The notes under the pieces are model-generated. The model was not told where the DNA came from. It ran no database searches and saw only the letters and a list, made by a program, of their open reading frames with translations. The position numbers were made by a program, and so were the translations under genes. From Planctomycetota bacterium (lineage in GTDB: Bacteria > Planctomycetota > J058), in assembly GCA_023954375.1 (NCBI GenBank), contig JAMLIC010000030.1, positions 47,726 to 111,725 of the forward strand: a stretch of DNA of 64,000 nucleotides, written 5' to 3'. The stretch's first letter is position 1. Each line of letters opens with the position of its first letter. Below are positions 25,397-34,155 of this stretch, in pieces.

Positions 25397-25476
25397 AGAG
25401 ACATGCCCCGGCTGACGCGTGTCGCCACCGTGTTCCTCCGCGGCGGCGGTTATGCTCTCCGGCCGGGAGAGCGCCC

Positions 25477-26592
25477 ATGGCGAAGCTGCGCGTCGGCGTG
25501 GTCGGGGTCGGCCCCATGGGGCAGGGCCACGTCAAGCACTACAAGGGCCTGGCGGGCTGCGAGCTGACGGCGGTGTCGGACATGGACCCGGCGCGCCGGG
25601 CCGAGGCGGCGACGAAGAGCGGCGCCATGGCCTTCGCCGACCCGGCGGCGATGATCGGCCGGGTCGACGCCGTCTCGATCGCCACGCCGACGGTGACCCA
25701 CCTCGAGCTCGCCCTGCGCTTCATCGAGGCCGGGGTGCACGTGCTGGTCGAGAAGCCCATGGCGGCCAGCTCGCGCGAGGCGGAGGAGATGGTCGCGGCC
25801 GCCCGGCGCAAGGGCGTCGTCCTCCAGGTGGGGCACATCGAGCGCTTCAACCCCGCCTTCAAGGCCGCCAAGGCGGTGGTCAACGACCCGCGCTACGTGA
25901 TCGCCGACCGCCTCTCGCCCTACTCCTTCCGCTCGCGCGACATCGGCGTCGTGCACGACCTCATGATCCACGACCTCGACATCATCCTCGAGTTCGTGGA
26001 CGACGACGTGGCCTCGCTCGAGGCGATCGGGATCCCGGTCCTCTCGCACACCGAGGACATGGTCGACGCGCGCCTGCGGCTCAGGAACGGCGCCCTGGCC
26101 GACGTGCGCTCGAGCCGCGTCTCGATGAAGAAGATGCGCAAGATCCGCGTGTTCCAGAGCGACGGCTACGTCTCGATCGACTACGGCGCCAACTCGCTCT
26201 CGATCTTTCGCAAGAGCGAGGCCTTCCGCACGGGCGCCGTCGACCCGCAGACGCTCGACCCGTCGAGCCTCGAGGACCCCTTCGGGTTCGTCTTCGGCCA
26301 GCTCCTCGAGGTGCAGGAGCACTCGCTGTCGTCGACGGACGCCCTGCGCGACCAGCTGATCAGCTTCCTCGAGGCCTGCCGGGGCGAGCACCCGCCCGAG
26401 GTCCCGGGCGAGGACGGGCTCCGGGCGGTGCGCCTGGCCGACCGGATCCAGTCCGAGGTCCAGCACTACCTGGCCCGCGAGGCCGACCGCGCCGGGATCC
26501 AGCTCCCCCGCCCCGGCCGTGGCCCCGGCGCCTTCCAGGAGCGCGCGACGGAGCGCTACGGGCCCGACGACCTCCCGACCGGCGGCCAGTGA
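25477..26592 (+). CDS. Gfo/Idh/MocA family NAD(P)-dependent oxidoreductase, possibly lipid A related
   Basis: 371 aa. Rossmann start LRVGVVGVGPMGQGHVKHY, then the family signature VEKPMAAS (Lys-Pro, about residue 91) and catalytic region GHIERFNPAFKAAK plus VVHDLMIHDLDIILEF (His-x-x-x-His-Asp). Similar enzymes sit beside lpx genes in several diderms and can oxidise a sugar 3-OH, as GnnA does with UDP-GlcNAc to make 2,3-diamino lipid A. The gene lies downstream of lpxC-fabZ, but 470 bases of repeats separate them and no lpxA is present. Substrate is therefore inferred. The ATG at 25477 is 20 bases after a TATGCT hexamer. Confidence 0.82.
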   Translation: MAKLRVGVVGVGPMGQGHVKHYKGLAGCELTAVSDMDPARRAEAATKSGAMAFADPAAMIGRVDAVSIATPTVTHLELALRFIEAGVHVLVEKPMAASSREAEEMVAAARRKGVVLQVGHIERFNPAFKAAKAVVNDPRYVIADRLSPYSFRSRDIGVVHDLMIHDLDIILEFVDDDVASLEAIGIPVLSHTEDMVDARLRLRNGALADVRSSRVSMKKMRKIRVFQSDGYVSIDYGANSLSIFRKSEAFRTGAVDPQTLDPSSLEDPFGFVFGQLLEVQEHSLSSTDALRDQLISFLEACRGEHPPEVPGEDGLRAVRLADRIQSEVQHYLAREADRAGIQLPRPGRGPGAFQERATERYGPDDLPTGGQ

Positions 26593-26688
26593 TCCGAGCG
26601 CCCGGCGCGAGCGCACGCACGCGCGACCCCCTCCTCCGCCCCAGCCGCGATCACACCAGGCTCGCGCCCGTGCCAGGGGTTCGTATGA

Positions 26689-26717
26689 TTGATGGCTCGG
26701 ACGGGCTCGGCTAGAAT
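26689..26717 (+). promoter_or_regulatory. Promoter of rpsB operon
   Basis: TTGATG (26689-26694), an exact 17-base spacer, and TAGAAT (26712-26717): the best sigma70 match in the window. It leaves a leader of about 140 bases before rpsB, which contains small stems (CCGCAAAGTGCGG) and may hold an S2 autoregulatory site. A fragment of repeat B (GATCACACC) lies just upstream at 26649-26657. Confidence 0.7.
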
Positions 26718-26866
26718 CCCGCGCTTGCATCGCGTGGGCCGCCGCAAAGTGCGGGCGGACGGGCGCTGCACCGACAGACAACACGAACCGGGTCCCCGGC
26801 GGACGGAGGGAGAGCGACCTCCATAACTCCGCGCCCGCCGGACAACCCCACAGCAGGAGATCACGC

Positions 26867-27664
26867 GTGGCTCTCGTCACCCTCGAGGAGTTGATCCAGG
26901 CCGGCGTCCACTTCGGGCACCGGGCCAGCCGCTGGAACCCGAAGATGGCGCCGTACATCTACGGGAAGCGGAACTCGATCCACATCATCAACCTGAAGGA
27001 GACCGTCCGCGGGCTCCTGCGCGCGACCCACTTCCTCGAGCGCCTGGTCCGCAGCGGGGGCGAGGTGCTGATCGTCGGCACGAAGCCGCAGCTGCGCGCG
27101 CTGGTGAAGGCCGAGGCCGAGCGCTGCGGCATGCACGTCGTCTCGGAGCGCTGGCTGGGCGGCACGCTCACCAACCACCTGACGATCCGCAGCCGCCTCA
27201 AGCGCCTGGAGGAGATCGAGGAGACCGAGAAGGGCGGCGAGGCCGCCTACATGTCGAAGAAGCTCCTCTCGGCCATGGCGCGCGAGAAGAAGAAGCTCAT
27301 CCGCAACCTCGACGGCATCCGGCGCATGCACCGCCTGCCCTCGGCGCTGATCATCATCGACCCGCGCCGCGAGGAGAGCGCCCTCAGCGAGTGCCACAAG
27401 ATGGGGATCCCGTCGGTCTGCGTGATCGACACCGACGCCGACCCGGACCGCGTCGACATCGCGATCCCGGCCAACGACGACGCCTACCGCTCGGTGCACG
27501 CGATCCTCTCGAAGCTGACCGACGCGGTCATCCGCGGCCGGGAGAAGCTCGACGTCGCCCGCGGCGTGGCCAAGACCGGCGGCGCCCCGGCGGCCCCCGC
27601 CGCGGAGGAGGCCCAGCCGGTGGCGGCGGCGGCCAGCGCCGAGCCGAAGACCGCCGAGGCCTAG
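26867..27664 (+). CDS. rpsB: 30S ribosomal protein S2
   Basis: 265 aa. Opens VTLEELIQAGVHFGHRASRWNPKM, followed by YGKRNSIHIINLKETV, WLGGTLTNHLTIRSR, PSALIIIDPRREESALSEC and IPANDDAYRSV, all standard S2 segments. It binds the small-subunit head late in assembly. The Ala/Pro-rich tail after residue 235 is variable in the family. GTG start preceded by AGGAG (CAGCAGGAGATC). First gene of rpsB-tsf-pyrH-frr. Confidence 0.95.
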   Translation: MALVTLEELIQAGVHFGHRASRWNPKMAPYIYGKRNSIHIINLKETVRGLLRATHFLERLVRSGGEVLIVGTKPQLRALVKAEAERCGMHVVSERWLGGTLTNHLTIRSRLKRLEEIEETEKGGEAAYMSKKLLSAMAREKKKLIRNLDGIRRMHRLPSALIIIDPRREESALSECHKMGIPSVCVIDTDADPDRVDIAIPANDDAYRSVHAILSKLTDAVIRGREKLDVARGVAKTGGAPAAPAAEEAQPVAAAASAEPKTAEA

Positions 27665-27685
27665 CCTCGCTGACACGCGACGCCG

Positions 27686-27713
27686 GGCGCCCCGTCGAGC
27701 ACGACGGGGCGCC
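27686..27713 (+). terminator. Hairpin after rpsB
   Basis: Perfect 12-bp stem GGCGCCCCGTCG / CGACGGGGCGCC with an AGCA loop. No U-tract. It may attenuate or process the rpsB-tsf transcript. The rest of the 190-base gap shows nothing else. Confidence 0.45.
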
Positions 27714-27854
27714 GGCGCCGTCCACCCGCTGACCGACCGCGCCGGGTCGCCGGCCGCCGCGCGCCCCCCTGGCCGCCGCGGTCCGACCTGCGCGCACCGA
27801 ACAGATGCGTGTCCCGCCGCCGGCGGCACACCGAACCTCAGGAGCTCCGAAGCA

Positions 27855-28730
27855 ATGGCCGAGATCACCGCCGCCCTGGTGAAGACCCTGCGCGACAAGA
27901 CCAACGCGCCCATGGGCAAGTGCAAGAAGGCGCTCGAGGAGACGGGGGGTGACGTCGACAAGGCGGTCGACCTCCTGCGCGCCCAGGACCCGAAGATGAA
28001 GGCGGGCGAGGAGCACCAGGCCGTCGAGGGCATGGTGGCGATCGCCGTCGCGCCCGACGGGAAGGGCGCGGCGCTGGTGCGGCTCCTCTGCGAGACCGAC
28101 TTCGCCGCCCGCAGCGAGAACTTCAAGAAGCTCGTGGACGTGATCACGAGCGCCGTCCTCGAGAGCAAGGTCACCTCGGTCGAGGCCGCCAAGGAGCTGC
28201 CCACCGTGAAGAAGGAGCTGCAGGAGGCCGCGGCGCTGACGATCCGCGAGAACCTGCAGCTCGACCGCGCCGAGTTCAAGCCGCTCGAGGGAGACGGGCG
28301 CGTCGTCGCCTACGTCCACCACACGGGCCAGGTCGGCGTGGCCGTCGCCGTCAACGCCCCGGCGGGCGCCGCGGGCAAGCCGGAGCTCGACGCCGCCCTG
28401 CGCGACGTGGCGATGCACGCGACCGCCCACGACCCCGCGCCGGTGGCCGTCGACCGCGACGGCGTGCCGGCCGACCTCGTGGCGCGCGAGCGGACGGTCT
28501 ACCTGAAGCAGATCGAGGAGAACCCCGCCGACGCCAAGAAGCCGGAGAACATCAAGGAGAAGATGATCGACGGCAAGATGCGCCGCTTCTACGAGGAGCG
28601 GGTCCTGCTCGAGCAGAAGTTCGTCAAGGACCCCGAGGTCTCGATCCGTCAGCTCCTCGAGCGCACCGGCAAGGCGGTGGGCGGCGACGTGCAGGTCGCG
28701 TGGTTCGTGCGGCTGGCGGTCAAGGGTTGA
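27855..28730 (+). CDS. tsf: Elongation factor Ts
   Basis: Nucleotide exchange factor for EF-Tu, 291 aa. The N-terminal UBA-like domain has ITAALVKTLRDKTNAPMGKCKKALEETGGDVDKAVDLLR; the core has the TDF contact (LLCETDFAARSENFKKL) that inserts into EF-Tu. The second dimerisation lobe runs through VAYVHHTGQVGVAVAV, PEVSIRQLLE comes near the end. The usual Asp-Cys of the TDFV loop and full length are preserved. It follows rpsB and ends before a strong hairpin. Confidence 0.95.
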   Translation: MAEITAALVKTLRDKTNAPMGKCKKALEETGGDVDKAVDLLRAQDPKMKAGEEHQAVEGMVAIAVAPDGKGAALVRLLCETDFAARSENFKKLVDVITSAVLESKVTSVEAAKELPTVKKELQEAAALTIRENLQLDRAEFKPLEGDGRVVAYVHHTGQVGVAVAVNAPAGAAGKPELDAALRDVAMHATAHDPAPVAVDRDGVPADLVARERTVYLKQIEENPADAKKPENIKEKMIDGKMRRFYEERVLLEQKFVKDPEVSIRQLLERTGKAVGGDVQVAWFVRLAVKG

Positions 28731-28750
28731 GTCGGAGGGCCTGAGCCGCG

Positions 28751-28778
28751 CGCGGGGCCGACCCAGGTCGGCCCCGCG
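28751..28778 (+). terminator. Hairpin after tsf
   Basis: Perfect 13-base arms CGCGGGGCCGACC / GGTCGGCCCCGCG separated by CA. No U-tract. TAAGAT (28794-28799) just downstream could be the -10 of a separate pyrH promoter. Confidence 0.45.
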
Positions 28779-28909
28779 GACCCGAGCGGCCGGGTAAGAT
28801 GGACGAGGTCGCGGCGCCCGGGCGCCGCCCCCGCCCGCGCGGGCCGCCTCGAGCGCCTGCGCCCGGGGGCGGCCGGCGCGCCGCCGACAGACCCGAAACG
28901 AGGACCGCC

Positions 28910-29683
28910 GTGCCCACCCCCTCGCCCTCGTCCGCGTCCGCCCGCCTGGCGATCGCCCGGGACAAGGCGCCGCGCCGCATCCTGCTCAAGCTTTCGGGCG
29001 AGAGCATGGGCGGCGAGGGTGGCTTCGGCATCAACATCGAGGAGGTCCGCAAGATCGCCGCCAGCTGCCGCGGGATCCACGAGATGGGCAAGGAGCTGGC
29101 GATCGTCGTCGGCGGCGGCAACCTCGTGCGCGGCGCGGAGATCTCCCAGCACGGGCTCGGGCGCGCCACCGCCGACTACATGGGCATGCTGGCCACGCTG
29201 ATCAACGGCCTCGCCCTGCAGGACGTCCTCGAGGGCATGGGCGTCCCCACGCGCTGCACGTCGGCGATCTCGACCCACCAGGCGGCCGAGCCGTTCATCC
29301 GGCGCAGGGCGATCCGCCACCTCGAGAAGGGGCGCGTGGTGATCCTCGCCGGCGGCACCGGCAACCCGTACTTCACCACCGACACCTGCGCCACGCTCCG
29401 CGCGCAGGAGCTCGGGGCGCAGATCCTGCTCAAGGCGACGAAGGTCGACGGCGTCTACTCGGCCGATCCGCGCAAGGACCCGAACGCCCAGCGCTACCAG
29501 CACATGACCTACTGGGACGTGATCAACCGCGAGCTCGCGGTCATGGACGCCACCGCCATCACCATGGCGATGGAGCACGAGCTGCCGATCCTGGTCTTCG
29601 ACTTCAAGAAGCCAGGCAACTTCGCCCGGGCCGTCCAGGGCGAGGAGATCGGCACCCTGATCAGCCGCGGCGAGGCCGCGTAG
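28910..29683 (+). CDS. pyrH: UMP kinase
   Basis: Phosphorylates UMP to UDP, amino-acid-kinase fold, hexameric. Core begins RRILLKLSGESMGGEGGFGI, then AIVVGGGNLVRGAEI (nucleotide loop), GLGRATADYMGMLAT, VVILAGGTGNPYFTTDT, and KATKVDGVYSADP. About 257 aa with a Ser/Ala-rich N-terminal tail of some 18 residues. GTG at 28910 (after GAGGAC) is preferred; the ATG at 28799 would add 37 Pro/Arg-rich residues overlapping a -10-like TAAGAT. Confidence 0.94.
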   Translation: MPTPSPSSASARLAIARDKAPRRILLKLSGESMGGEGGFGINIEEVRKIAASCRGIHEMGKELAIVVGGGNLVRGAEISQHGLGRATADYMGMLATLINGLALQDVLEGMGVPTRCTSAISTHQAAEPFIRRRAIRHLEKGRVVILAGGTGNPYFTTDTCATLRAQELGAQILLKATKVDGVYSADPRKDPNAQRYQHMTYWDVINRELAVMDATAITMAMEHELPILVFDFKKPGNFARAVQGEEIGTLISRGEAA

Positions 29684-29702
29684 AAGCCGACTGGAGGGAC
29701 CC

Positions 29703-30263
29703 GTGGGGCAAGCCGAGGTCTTGCGCGACGCCAAGGACCGCATGCAGAAGTGCGTCGAGCACCTCGAGGGTGACCTGCGCGGGATCAAGTCCGGCCGGGC
29801 GACCCCCGGCCTGGTCGACTCGATCCGCGTGGACTACTACGGCTCGTCGACGCCGCTCAAGCAGCTGGCGAACATCGGCGCGCCCGAGCCGGCCATGCTC
29901 GTGATCAAGCCGTTCGACGCGAGCATCGTCGGCGAGATCGAGAAGGCGATCCTCAAGTCGGGGATCGGGATCACCCCGCAGAGCGACGGCAAGATCATCC
30001 GCCTCCCCGTGCCGGCCCTCTCCGAGGAGCAGCGCAAGAAGTACGTCAAGCTCGCCAAGGACAAGACCGAGGCGCAGCGGGTCGCGATCCGCAACGTCCG
30101 CCGCGACGCGATCAAGTCGGCCGACGCGCTGTGCAACGACGGCGAGCTGCCCGAGGACCAGGCCGAGCGCCTGAAGAAGGAGGTCGAGGACCTCACCAAG
30201 CAGTTCACGGGCAAGGTCGACGGCCTGCTCGAGTCGAAGACCAAGGAGCTGATGGAGGTCTGA
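29703..30263 (+). CDS. frr: Ribosome recycling factor
   Basis: 186 aa, exact family length. It contains DAKDRMQKCVEHLEGDLRGI, then SGRATPGLVDSIRVDYYGSSTPLKQLA and the helical bundle end KDKTEAQRVAIRNVRRDAI. Splits post-termination ribosomes with EF-G. GTG start with GGAGGG upstream. The stop TGA is the first triplet of a TGACCGCGCTCGCCGG segment shared with other gene ends here. Confidence 0.95.
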   Translation: MGQAEVLRDAKDRMQKCVEHLEGDLRGIKSGRATPGLVDSIRVDYYGSSTPLKQLANIGAPEPAMLVIKPFDASIVGEIEKAILKSGIGITPQSDGKIIRLPVPALSEEQRKKYVKLAKDKTEAQRVAIRNVRRDAIKSADALCNDGELPEDQAERLKKEVEDLTKQFTGKVDGLLESKTKELMEV

Positions 30264-30280
30264 CCGCGCTCGCCGGTTCT

Positions 30281-30416
30281 GATCGAGGGTCGACCGTGTG
30301 GGCTCACCATGGGACACGGAGGCAACGAAGATCCACGAAGGCCAGGGAGGTCTTGTCCTTACAGCTCCTCCGTGACCTCCGTTGTTCTCCGTTGCCTTCG
30401 TGTCCCATGTGAGCCA
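30281..30416. repeat. Palindromic repeat A3
   Basis: Flank GATCGAGGGTCGACCGTGTG then a palindrome from GGGCTCACCATGGGACACGG to its complement CCGTGTCCCATGTGAGCC, about 115 bases of hairpin with TCTTGTCCTT at the loop. The flank is the inverse complement of the one at A2. It lies between frr and a convergent histidine kinase, where a bidirectional terminator would be expected. Confidence 0.88.
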
Positions 30417-30440
30417 GGGCGCTGGACCTCGCTCACCTGC

Positions 30441-31862
30441 TCACCCGCCCAGCACGACCCGCGCCCGCAGCCCGCAGGGCTCGCGGCCCTCGAGCCGCAG
30501 CGCCGCGCCGTGCGCCTCGACGATCCGCCGGGCGATCGCCAGCCGTCGGCGCGCGCCGCGCCCCGACGGGGCGGCGGCCTGGGCCGCCCCGCCCGGCGCC
30601 GCCGCGCGCTCGTCCTCGACCTCGAGCCACCACCAGCCCGACCCGTCGCGCCCCGCCCGCAGCGAGACCTGCCCCCCGGGGGGCGACGCCTCGACGGCGA
30701 GCCAGGCCAGGTTCGTGAGCGCGTGCTTCAGCCGGGGCGGGTCCACCTGCACGTCGAAGGCCGCCCCGGCGTCGTCGACGACCAGCTCGACCCCGCGCTC
30801 GGCCGCCCCGGCGTGGACGGCGGCGCGCGCGCCGTGCAGGAGCTCGGCCGCGGGGAACGGCAGGAGCGTCGGGCGCCAGGGCTGGGCGACCTCGTGCACC
30901 TCCGCGAGCATCGCGTCGATCTCGCGCACCTTGCGCTCGACCGTGCTCAGCGCCTCGAGCGCGGGCTGCCCGCGCGGCCCCCCGCGCGCCGACGCGAGCG
31001 CGAACAGCGTCGCCTGGAGCGGGTTGCGCAGGTCGTGCACGAGGGCCTGCACGAGGCCGCCGAGGAACACGAGGTCGTCGCGCGCCGCCGCCTGCGCCCC
31101 GGCCTCCGCGCGCTCACGCGCCGCGACCGCGTCCGGCGAGGCCTCGCGCGCGAGCACGTGGAGCGCCGAGCCGCCCCGCCAGGCGGCCTCGACCATCGTC
31201 AGGCGGACCGCGCCGCCGCCCTGGAGCCTGACCTCGCCCGCCCACGCCGCGCGCGCCGCCGCCCGCCGGCGGACCTCCGCGCCGTCCTCGGCGGCGAAGA
31301 GCGACGCCAGCGGTCGACCGACGAGGTCGTCCCCGGGCGCGCCCGCCATGTCGGCGAGCGCGGGGTTGGCGTGGGCCACCGCCCCGTCCACGACCACCAG
31401 CGCCCCCAGCGGGAGCGCGTCCAGCAGGGCCGCCTGGGACGCCGCCCACGCCTCCTCGCGCGCGCGCCGCTCGAGCGCCCCGAGGAGCGCGTCGAGGGCC
31501 CGCGCGAGCCGCTCGGCCTCGATCCTCGCCCCGCCACCCCCGGCGCGCGGCGCGGCGAGGAGCGCCGCCGCGGCGCCCGCCTCGAGGGCCGCCAGGACCC
31601 CGTTGGCCGGCCCGACCGCCAGCGCGGGCGGCCCCCCGCCCACGGCGGCGAGCGACGGGTCGTCGGGGCCCTCGACGCAGACGACCCGGGCGTCGTGCGG
31701 GCTCGCCAGGAGCGCGTCGGGGTCCTCGGGCGGGGCGACGAGCGCGCGGTGGCCCCGCGCGGTCAGCGCCGCGACCACCTGCTCGAGCGCCTCGAGCAGG
31801 GGCGCCGGGGCGTGGCCACCCCCGCCCAGGACGACGACCCCGAGCCCGCGCGGGGGCGTCAC
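30441..31862 (-). CDS. PAS-containing sensor histidine kinase with degenerate ATPase domain
   Basis: 473 aa, no membrane segment. A PAS-like domain lies at about 145-210 (LLDALPLGALVVVDGAVAHANPALADM, residues split across it). The HisKA motif is VQALVHDLRNPLQATL (about 270, phospho-acceptor His). The ATPase part has an N-box-like LKHALTNLAWLAVEAS, but the usual DxGxG and GxGxGL boxes are hard to find (WWWLEVEDERAAAPGG). This may weaken or abolish autophosphorylation. The GTG start overlaps the stop of the upstream NtrC-type regulator (GTGA), so the two form a two-component pair. Confidence 0.82.
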   Translation of the reverse strand: MTPPRGLGVVVLGGGGHAPAPLLEALEQVVAALTARGHRALVAPPEDPDALLASPHDARVVCVEGPDDPSLAAVGGGPPALAVGPANGVLAALEAGAAAALLAAPRAGGGGARIEAERLARALDALLGALERRAREEAWAASQAALLDALPLGALVVVDGAVAHANPALADMAGAPGDDLVGRPLASLFAAEDGAEVRRRAAARAAWAGEVRLQGGGAVRLTMVEAAWRGGSALHVLAREASPDAVAARERAEAGAQAAARDDLVFLGGLVQALVHDLRNPLQATLFALASARGGPRGQPALEALSTVERKVREIDAMLAEVHEVAQPWRPTLLPFPAAELLHGARAAVHAGAAERGVELVVDDAGAAFDVQVDPPRLKHALTNLAWLAVEASPPGGQVSLRAGRDGSGWWWLEVEDERAAAPGGAAQAAAPSGRGARRRLAIARRIVEAHGAALRLEGREPCGLRARVVLGG

Positions 31863-33334
31863 GCGTCCTCGGTCCCGGCCCCCTTCGCGGCCTGCGGCGA
31901 GAACTGCTCGAGGAGCCCGTACTTCTCCAGCCGGTAGCGCACCTGGTCGCGGTTGAGGCCGAGCAGGCGGCCGGCGCGCGTCTTGTTGCCGCTGGCGACC
32001 GCCATGGCCTGGGTGAGGAGCTCGCGCTCGAGCGTCTCGAGTTCGAAGCCCTCGCCGAGGCGGATGAACCGCCCGCCCTGCACCTCGCTCCCGAACGTCC
32101 CGCCCCGCCCGTCGTCGGGGCGCGCCGCCGCGGGCGCCGGCGGGAGCCGCGCCGGGTCGGTGGCGCGGATCTCGAAGGGCAGGGCGTCGATGCGGATCGT
32201 GTCGCCCTGGCCGAGGATCATGGCCCGCTCGAGGGCGTTGCGCAGCTCGCGGACGTTGCCCGGCCAGCCGTAGCGGAGCATCGCCGCCTCCGCCTCGGCC
32301 GAGATGTGCCGCACGTCGCGGCGGAGCTCGCGGTTGAGGTCGTTGACGAACGAGCGCGCCAGCAGCGGGACGTCGTCGAGCCGCTCCCGCAGCGGCGGGA
32401 TCATGCCGTCGATCACCTTCAGCCGGTAGTAGAGGTCCTGGCGGAAGCGCCCCTCCTTGACCAGCGTCGGGAGCGGCTGGTGGGTGGCCGCGATCACGCG
32501 CACGTCGACCGTGATGTCGCGCGTGCCGCCCACGCGCTTGAAGGTCTTCTCCTGCAGGAACCGCAGCAGCTTGGCCTGGAGCTGCAGCGGGAGGTCGCCG
32601 ATCTCGTCGAGGAAGACCGTCCCGCCATCGGCCAGCTCGAGGAGGCCGTTCTTCTGCGTGCGCGCGTCGGTGAAGGCGCCCTTCTCGTGCCCGAACAGCT
32701 CGCTCTCGAGCAGATGCTCGGAGATCGCCGTGCAGGTGATCGTCATGAAGGGGCCGTCGCCCCGGCGGCTCTCGTGGTGGATCGCCTTCGCCACCAGGTC
32801 CTTGCCGCTCCCGCTCTCGCCGGTGACGAGGACCGTCGTCGCGTCGCTCGTGGCGACCCGCCGCACGAAGTCGCGCACCTCCTGGACCGCCTGCGACTGG
32901 CCGACGATCGCGCTCAGGCCGTGGGCCCGCTTCGACCGCTCGCGCGTGGCCCGCACCTCGCGACGCAGGACCATCGTCTCGAGCGCCTGCCGCAGGCGCA
33001 GCAGCAGCTCCTCGAAGTCGAACGGCTTGCGCACGTAGTCGTAGGCGCCCAGCTTGATCGCCGTGACGGCATCCTCGATCGACGAGAAGGCGGTCATGAG
33101 GATCACGAGCAGCTCGGGCCGGCGCTCCTGGACCTCACGCAGGAACGAGAGGCCGTCGCCATCGGGGAGGCGCATGTCGAGGAGGACGAGGTCCCAGTCG
33201 TCGCCGAGCAACCCGCGCGCCTCGGCCGTCGTCCGCACCCCCTCGGCGGAGAAGCCCTCGGTCGCGAGGCGGTGGAGCAGGGCGCGGTTCAGGTCGAGCT
33301 CGTCTTCGACCACCAGGATGCGCGTGGTGGTCAT
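31859..33334 (-). CDS. NtrC-type sigma54-dependent response regulator
   Basis: 491 aa. Receiver domain 1-120 (RILVVEDELDLN, phospho-acceptor Asp53 in LVLLDMRLPDGDG, Lys in VRKPFDF). AAA+ domain about 145-375: GESGSGKDLVAKAIH (Walker A), FLDEIGDLPLQLQAKLLRFL (Walker B), YGWPGNVRELRNALERA. C-terminal Fis-type HTH (SGNKTRAGRLLGLNRDQVRYRLEK). The sigma54-contact loop reads GAFTDA, not the canonical GAFTGA. ATG at 33334 has GGAGG ten bases upstream; longer upstream frames lack support. Confidence 0.9.
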   Translation of the reverse strand: MTTTRILVVEDELDLNRALLHRLATEGFSAEGVRTTAEARGLLGDDWDLVLLDMRLPDGDGLSFLREVQERRPELLVILMTAFSSIEDAVTAIKLGAYDYVRKPFDFEELLLRLRQALETMVLRREVRATRERSKRAHGLSAIVGQSQAVQEVRDFVRRVATSDATTVLVTGESGSGKDLVAKAIHHESRRGDGPFMTITCTAISEHLLESELFGHEKGAFTDARTQKNGLLELADGGTVFLDEIGDLPLQLQAKLLRFLQEKTFKRVGGTRDITVDVRVIAATHQPLPTLVKEGRFRQDLYYRLKVIDGMIPPLRERLDDVPLLARSFVNDLNRELRRDVRHISAEAEAAMLRYGWPGNVRELRNALERAMILGQGDTIRIDALPFEIRATDPARLPPAPAAARPDDGRGGTFGSEVQGGRFIRLGEGFELETLERELLTQAMAVASGNKTRAGRLLGLNRDQVRYRLEKYGLLEQFSPQAAKGAGTEDA

Positions 33335-33615
33335 GAGCGCCTCCACTCCTCTGCCGAGCTGCTGGCCCCCGCGGGGGGCCGGTCGAACACCCACCGTTGG
33401 GGGGGCCCATTGTCGTCGTTCCCGCTCACGAGGGCAACGCAACCCTTCGGGTAACCCCTCCGGGGCCACGATGCGAGCAGGGCCCCCGCCGCGGAAGTCT
33501 CCGCGCGGGATTTTCAGCGAGCGCGTCCTCGATCAATGCTCTTACCTCCGCCTGGCGCGGCGTGGCCTTTGCAGCACGACCCGTGCCCTTGCGGGGCAGA
33601 GGTGGAAGCGCTCAC

Positions 33616-34140
33616 ATGGCAGGGAAGTCCGCGGTCGAGCCCATGGCGAGCCGGCGTCGCCGGGGGCGAGAGGTCGAGGTGGACGCGTCGCGCTCGAAGC
33701 ACGTGCTCGTCGTCGACGACTACGAGGACTCGCGGGCCATGTGCGCCGAGTACCTCGAGTTCATGGGCTACCGGGTGAGCGTCGCCGCCGACGGCCACGA
33801 GGCGCTCGAGCGGGCCCGCGCGCTCCCGGACCTGGTGCTCATGGACCTGTCGCTGCCGCGCCTCGACGGCTGGGCGGCGATCCGCGAGCTCAAGCGCGAC
33901 CCGGCCACCCGGCACATCCCGGTCATCGTGCTCACGGGCCACGCCCTGCGCTCGCTCGAGGCGCGGGCGCTGGAGGCCGGCTGCGTCGGCTTCGTCACCA
34001 AGCCCTGCCTCCCGCAGGACCTGCTGGAGCACGTGCGCCGGGTCCTCGACGGACCACCGCCCGGAGGGCGAGCGCCCGCCCCGCGCGCCGCCGGGACCGA
34101 CGAGCGACCGCGGCCGCGGGGTCGACGCCGCCCGTCGTGA
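33616..34140 (+). CDS. Single-domain response regulator (CheY-like)
   Basis: 174 aa. After an Arg-rich N-terminal tail of about 27 residues, the receiver runs HVLVVDDYEDSRAMCAEYLE with the acidic pair, phospho-acceptor Asp77 (LVLMDLSLPRLDGW), Thr in VIVLTGHA and Lys in FVTKPC. A 35-residue Pro/Arg tail ends the protein. There is no output domain, so it acts through a partner. It is divergent from the NtrC/kinase pair, 281 bases away; that gap contains no ORF I support. Confidence 0.85.
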   Translation: MAGKSAVEPMASRRRRGREVEVDASRSKHVLVVDDYEDSRAMCAEYLEFMGYRVSVAADGHEALERARALPDLVLMDLSLPRLDGWAAIRELKRDPATRHIPVIVLTGHALRSLEARALEAGCVGFVTKPCLPQDLLEHVRRVLDGPPPGGRAPAPRAAGTDERPRPRGRRRPS

Positions 34141-34155
34141 CCGCCCTCGGTGAGG

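Noticed and set aside
33400..33500. Cyclic-di-GMP riboswitch on the minus strand before the NtrC gene
   Set aside because: Only a short GGGTTACCCG-like piece resembles it; the required core and helices could not be drawn.
33541..33600. Sigma54 (-24/-12) promoter before the CheY-like gene
   Set aside because: TGGC and TTTGC elements occur but the spacing (16 or 5 bases between elements) does not fit the 11-base rule.
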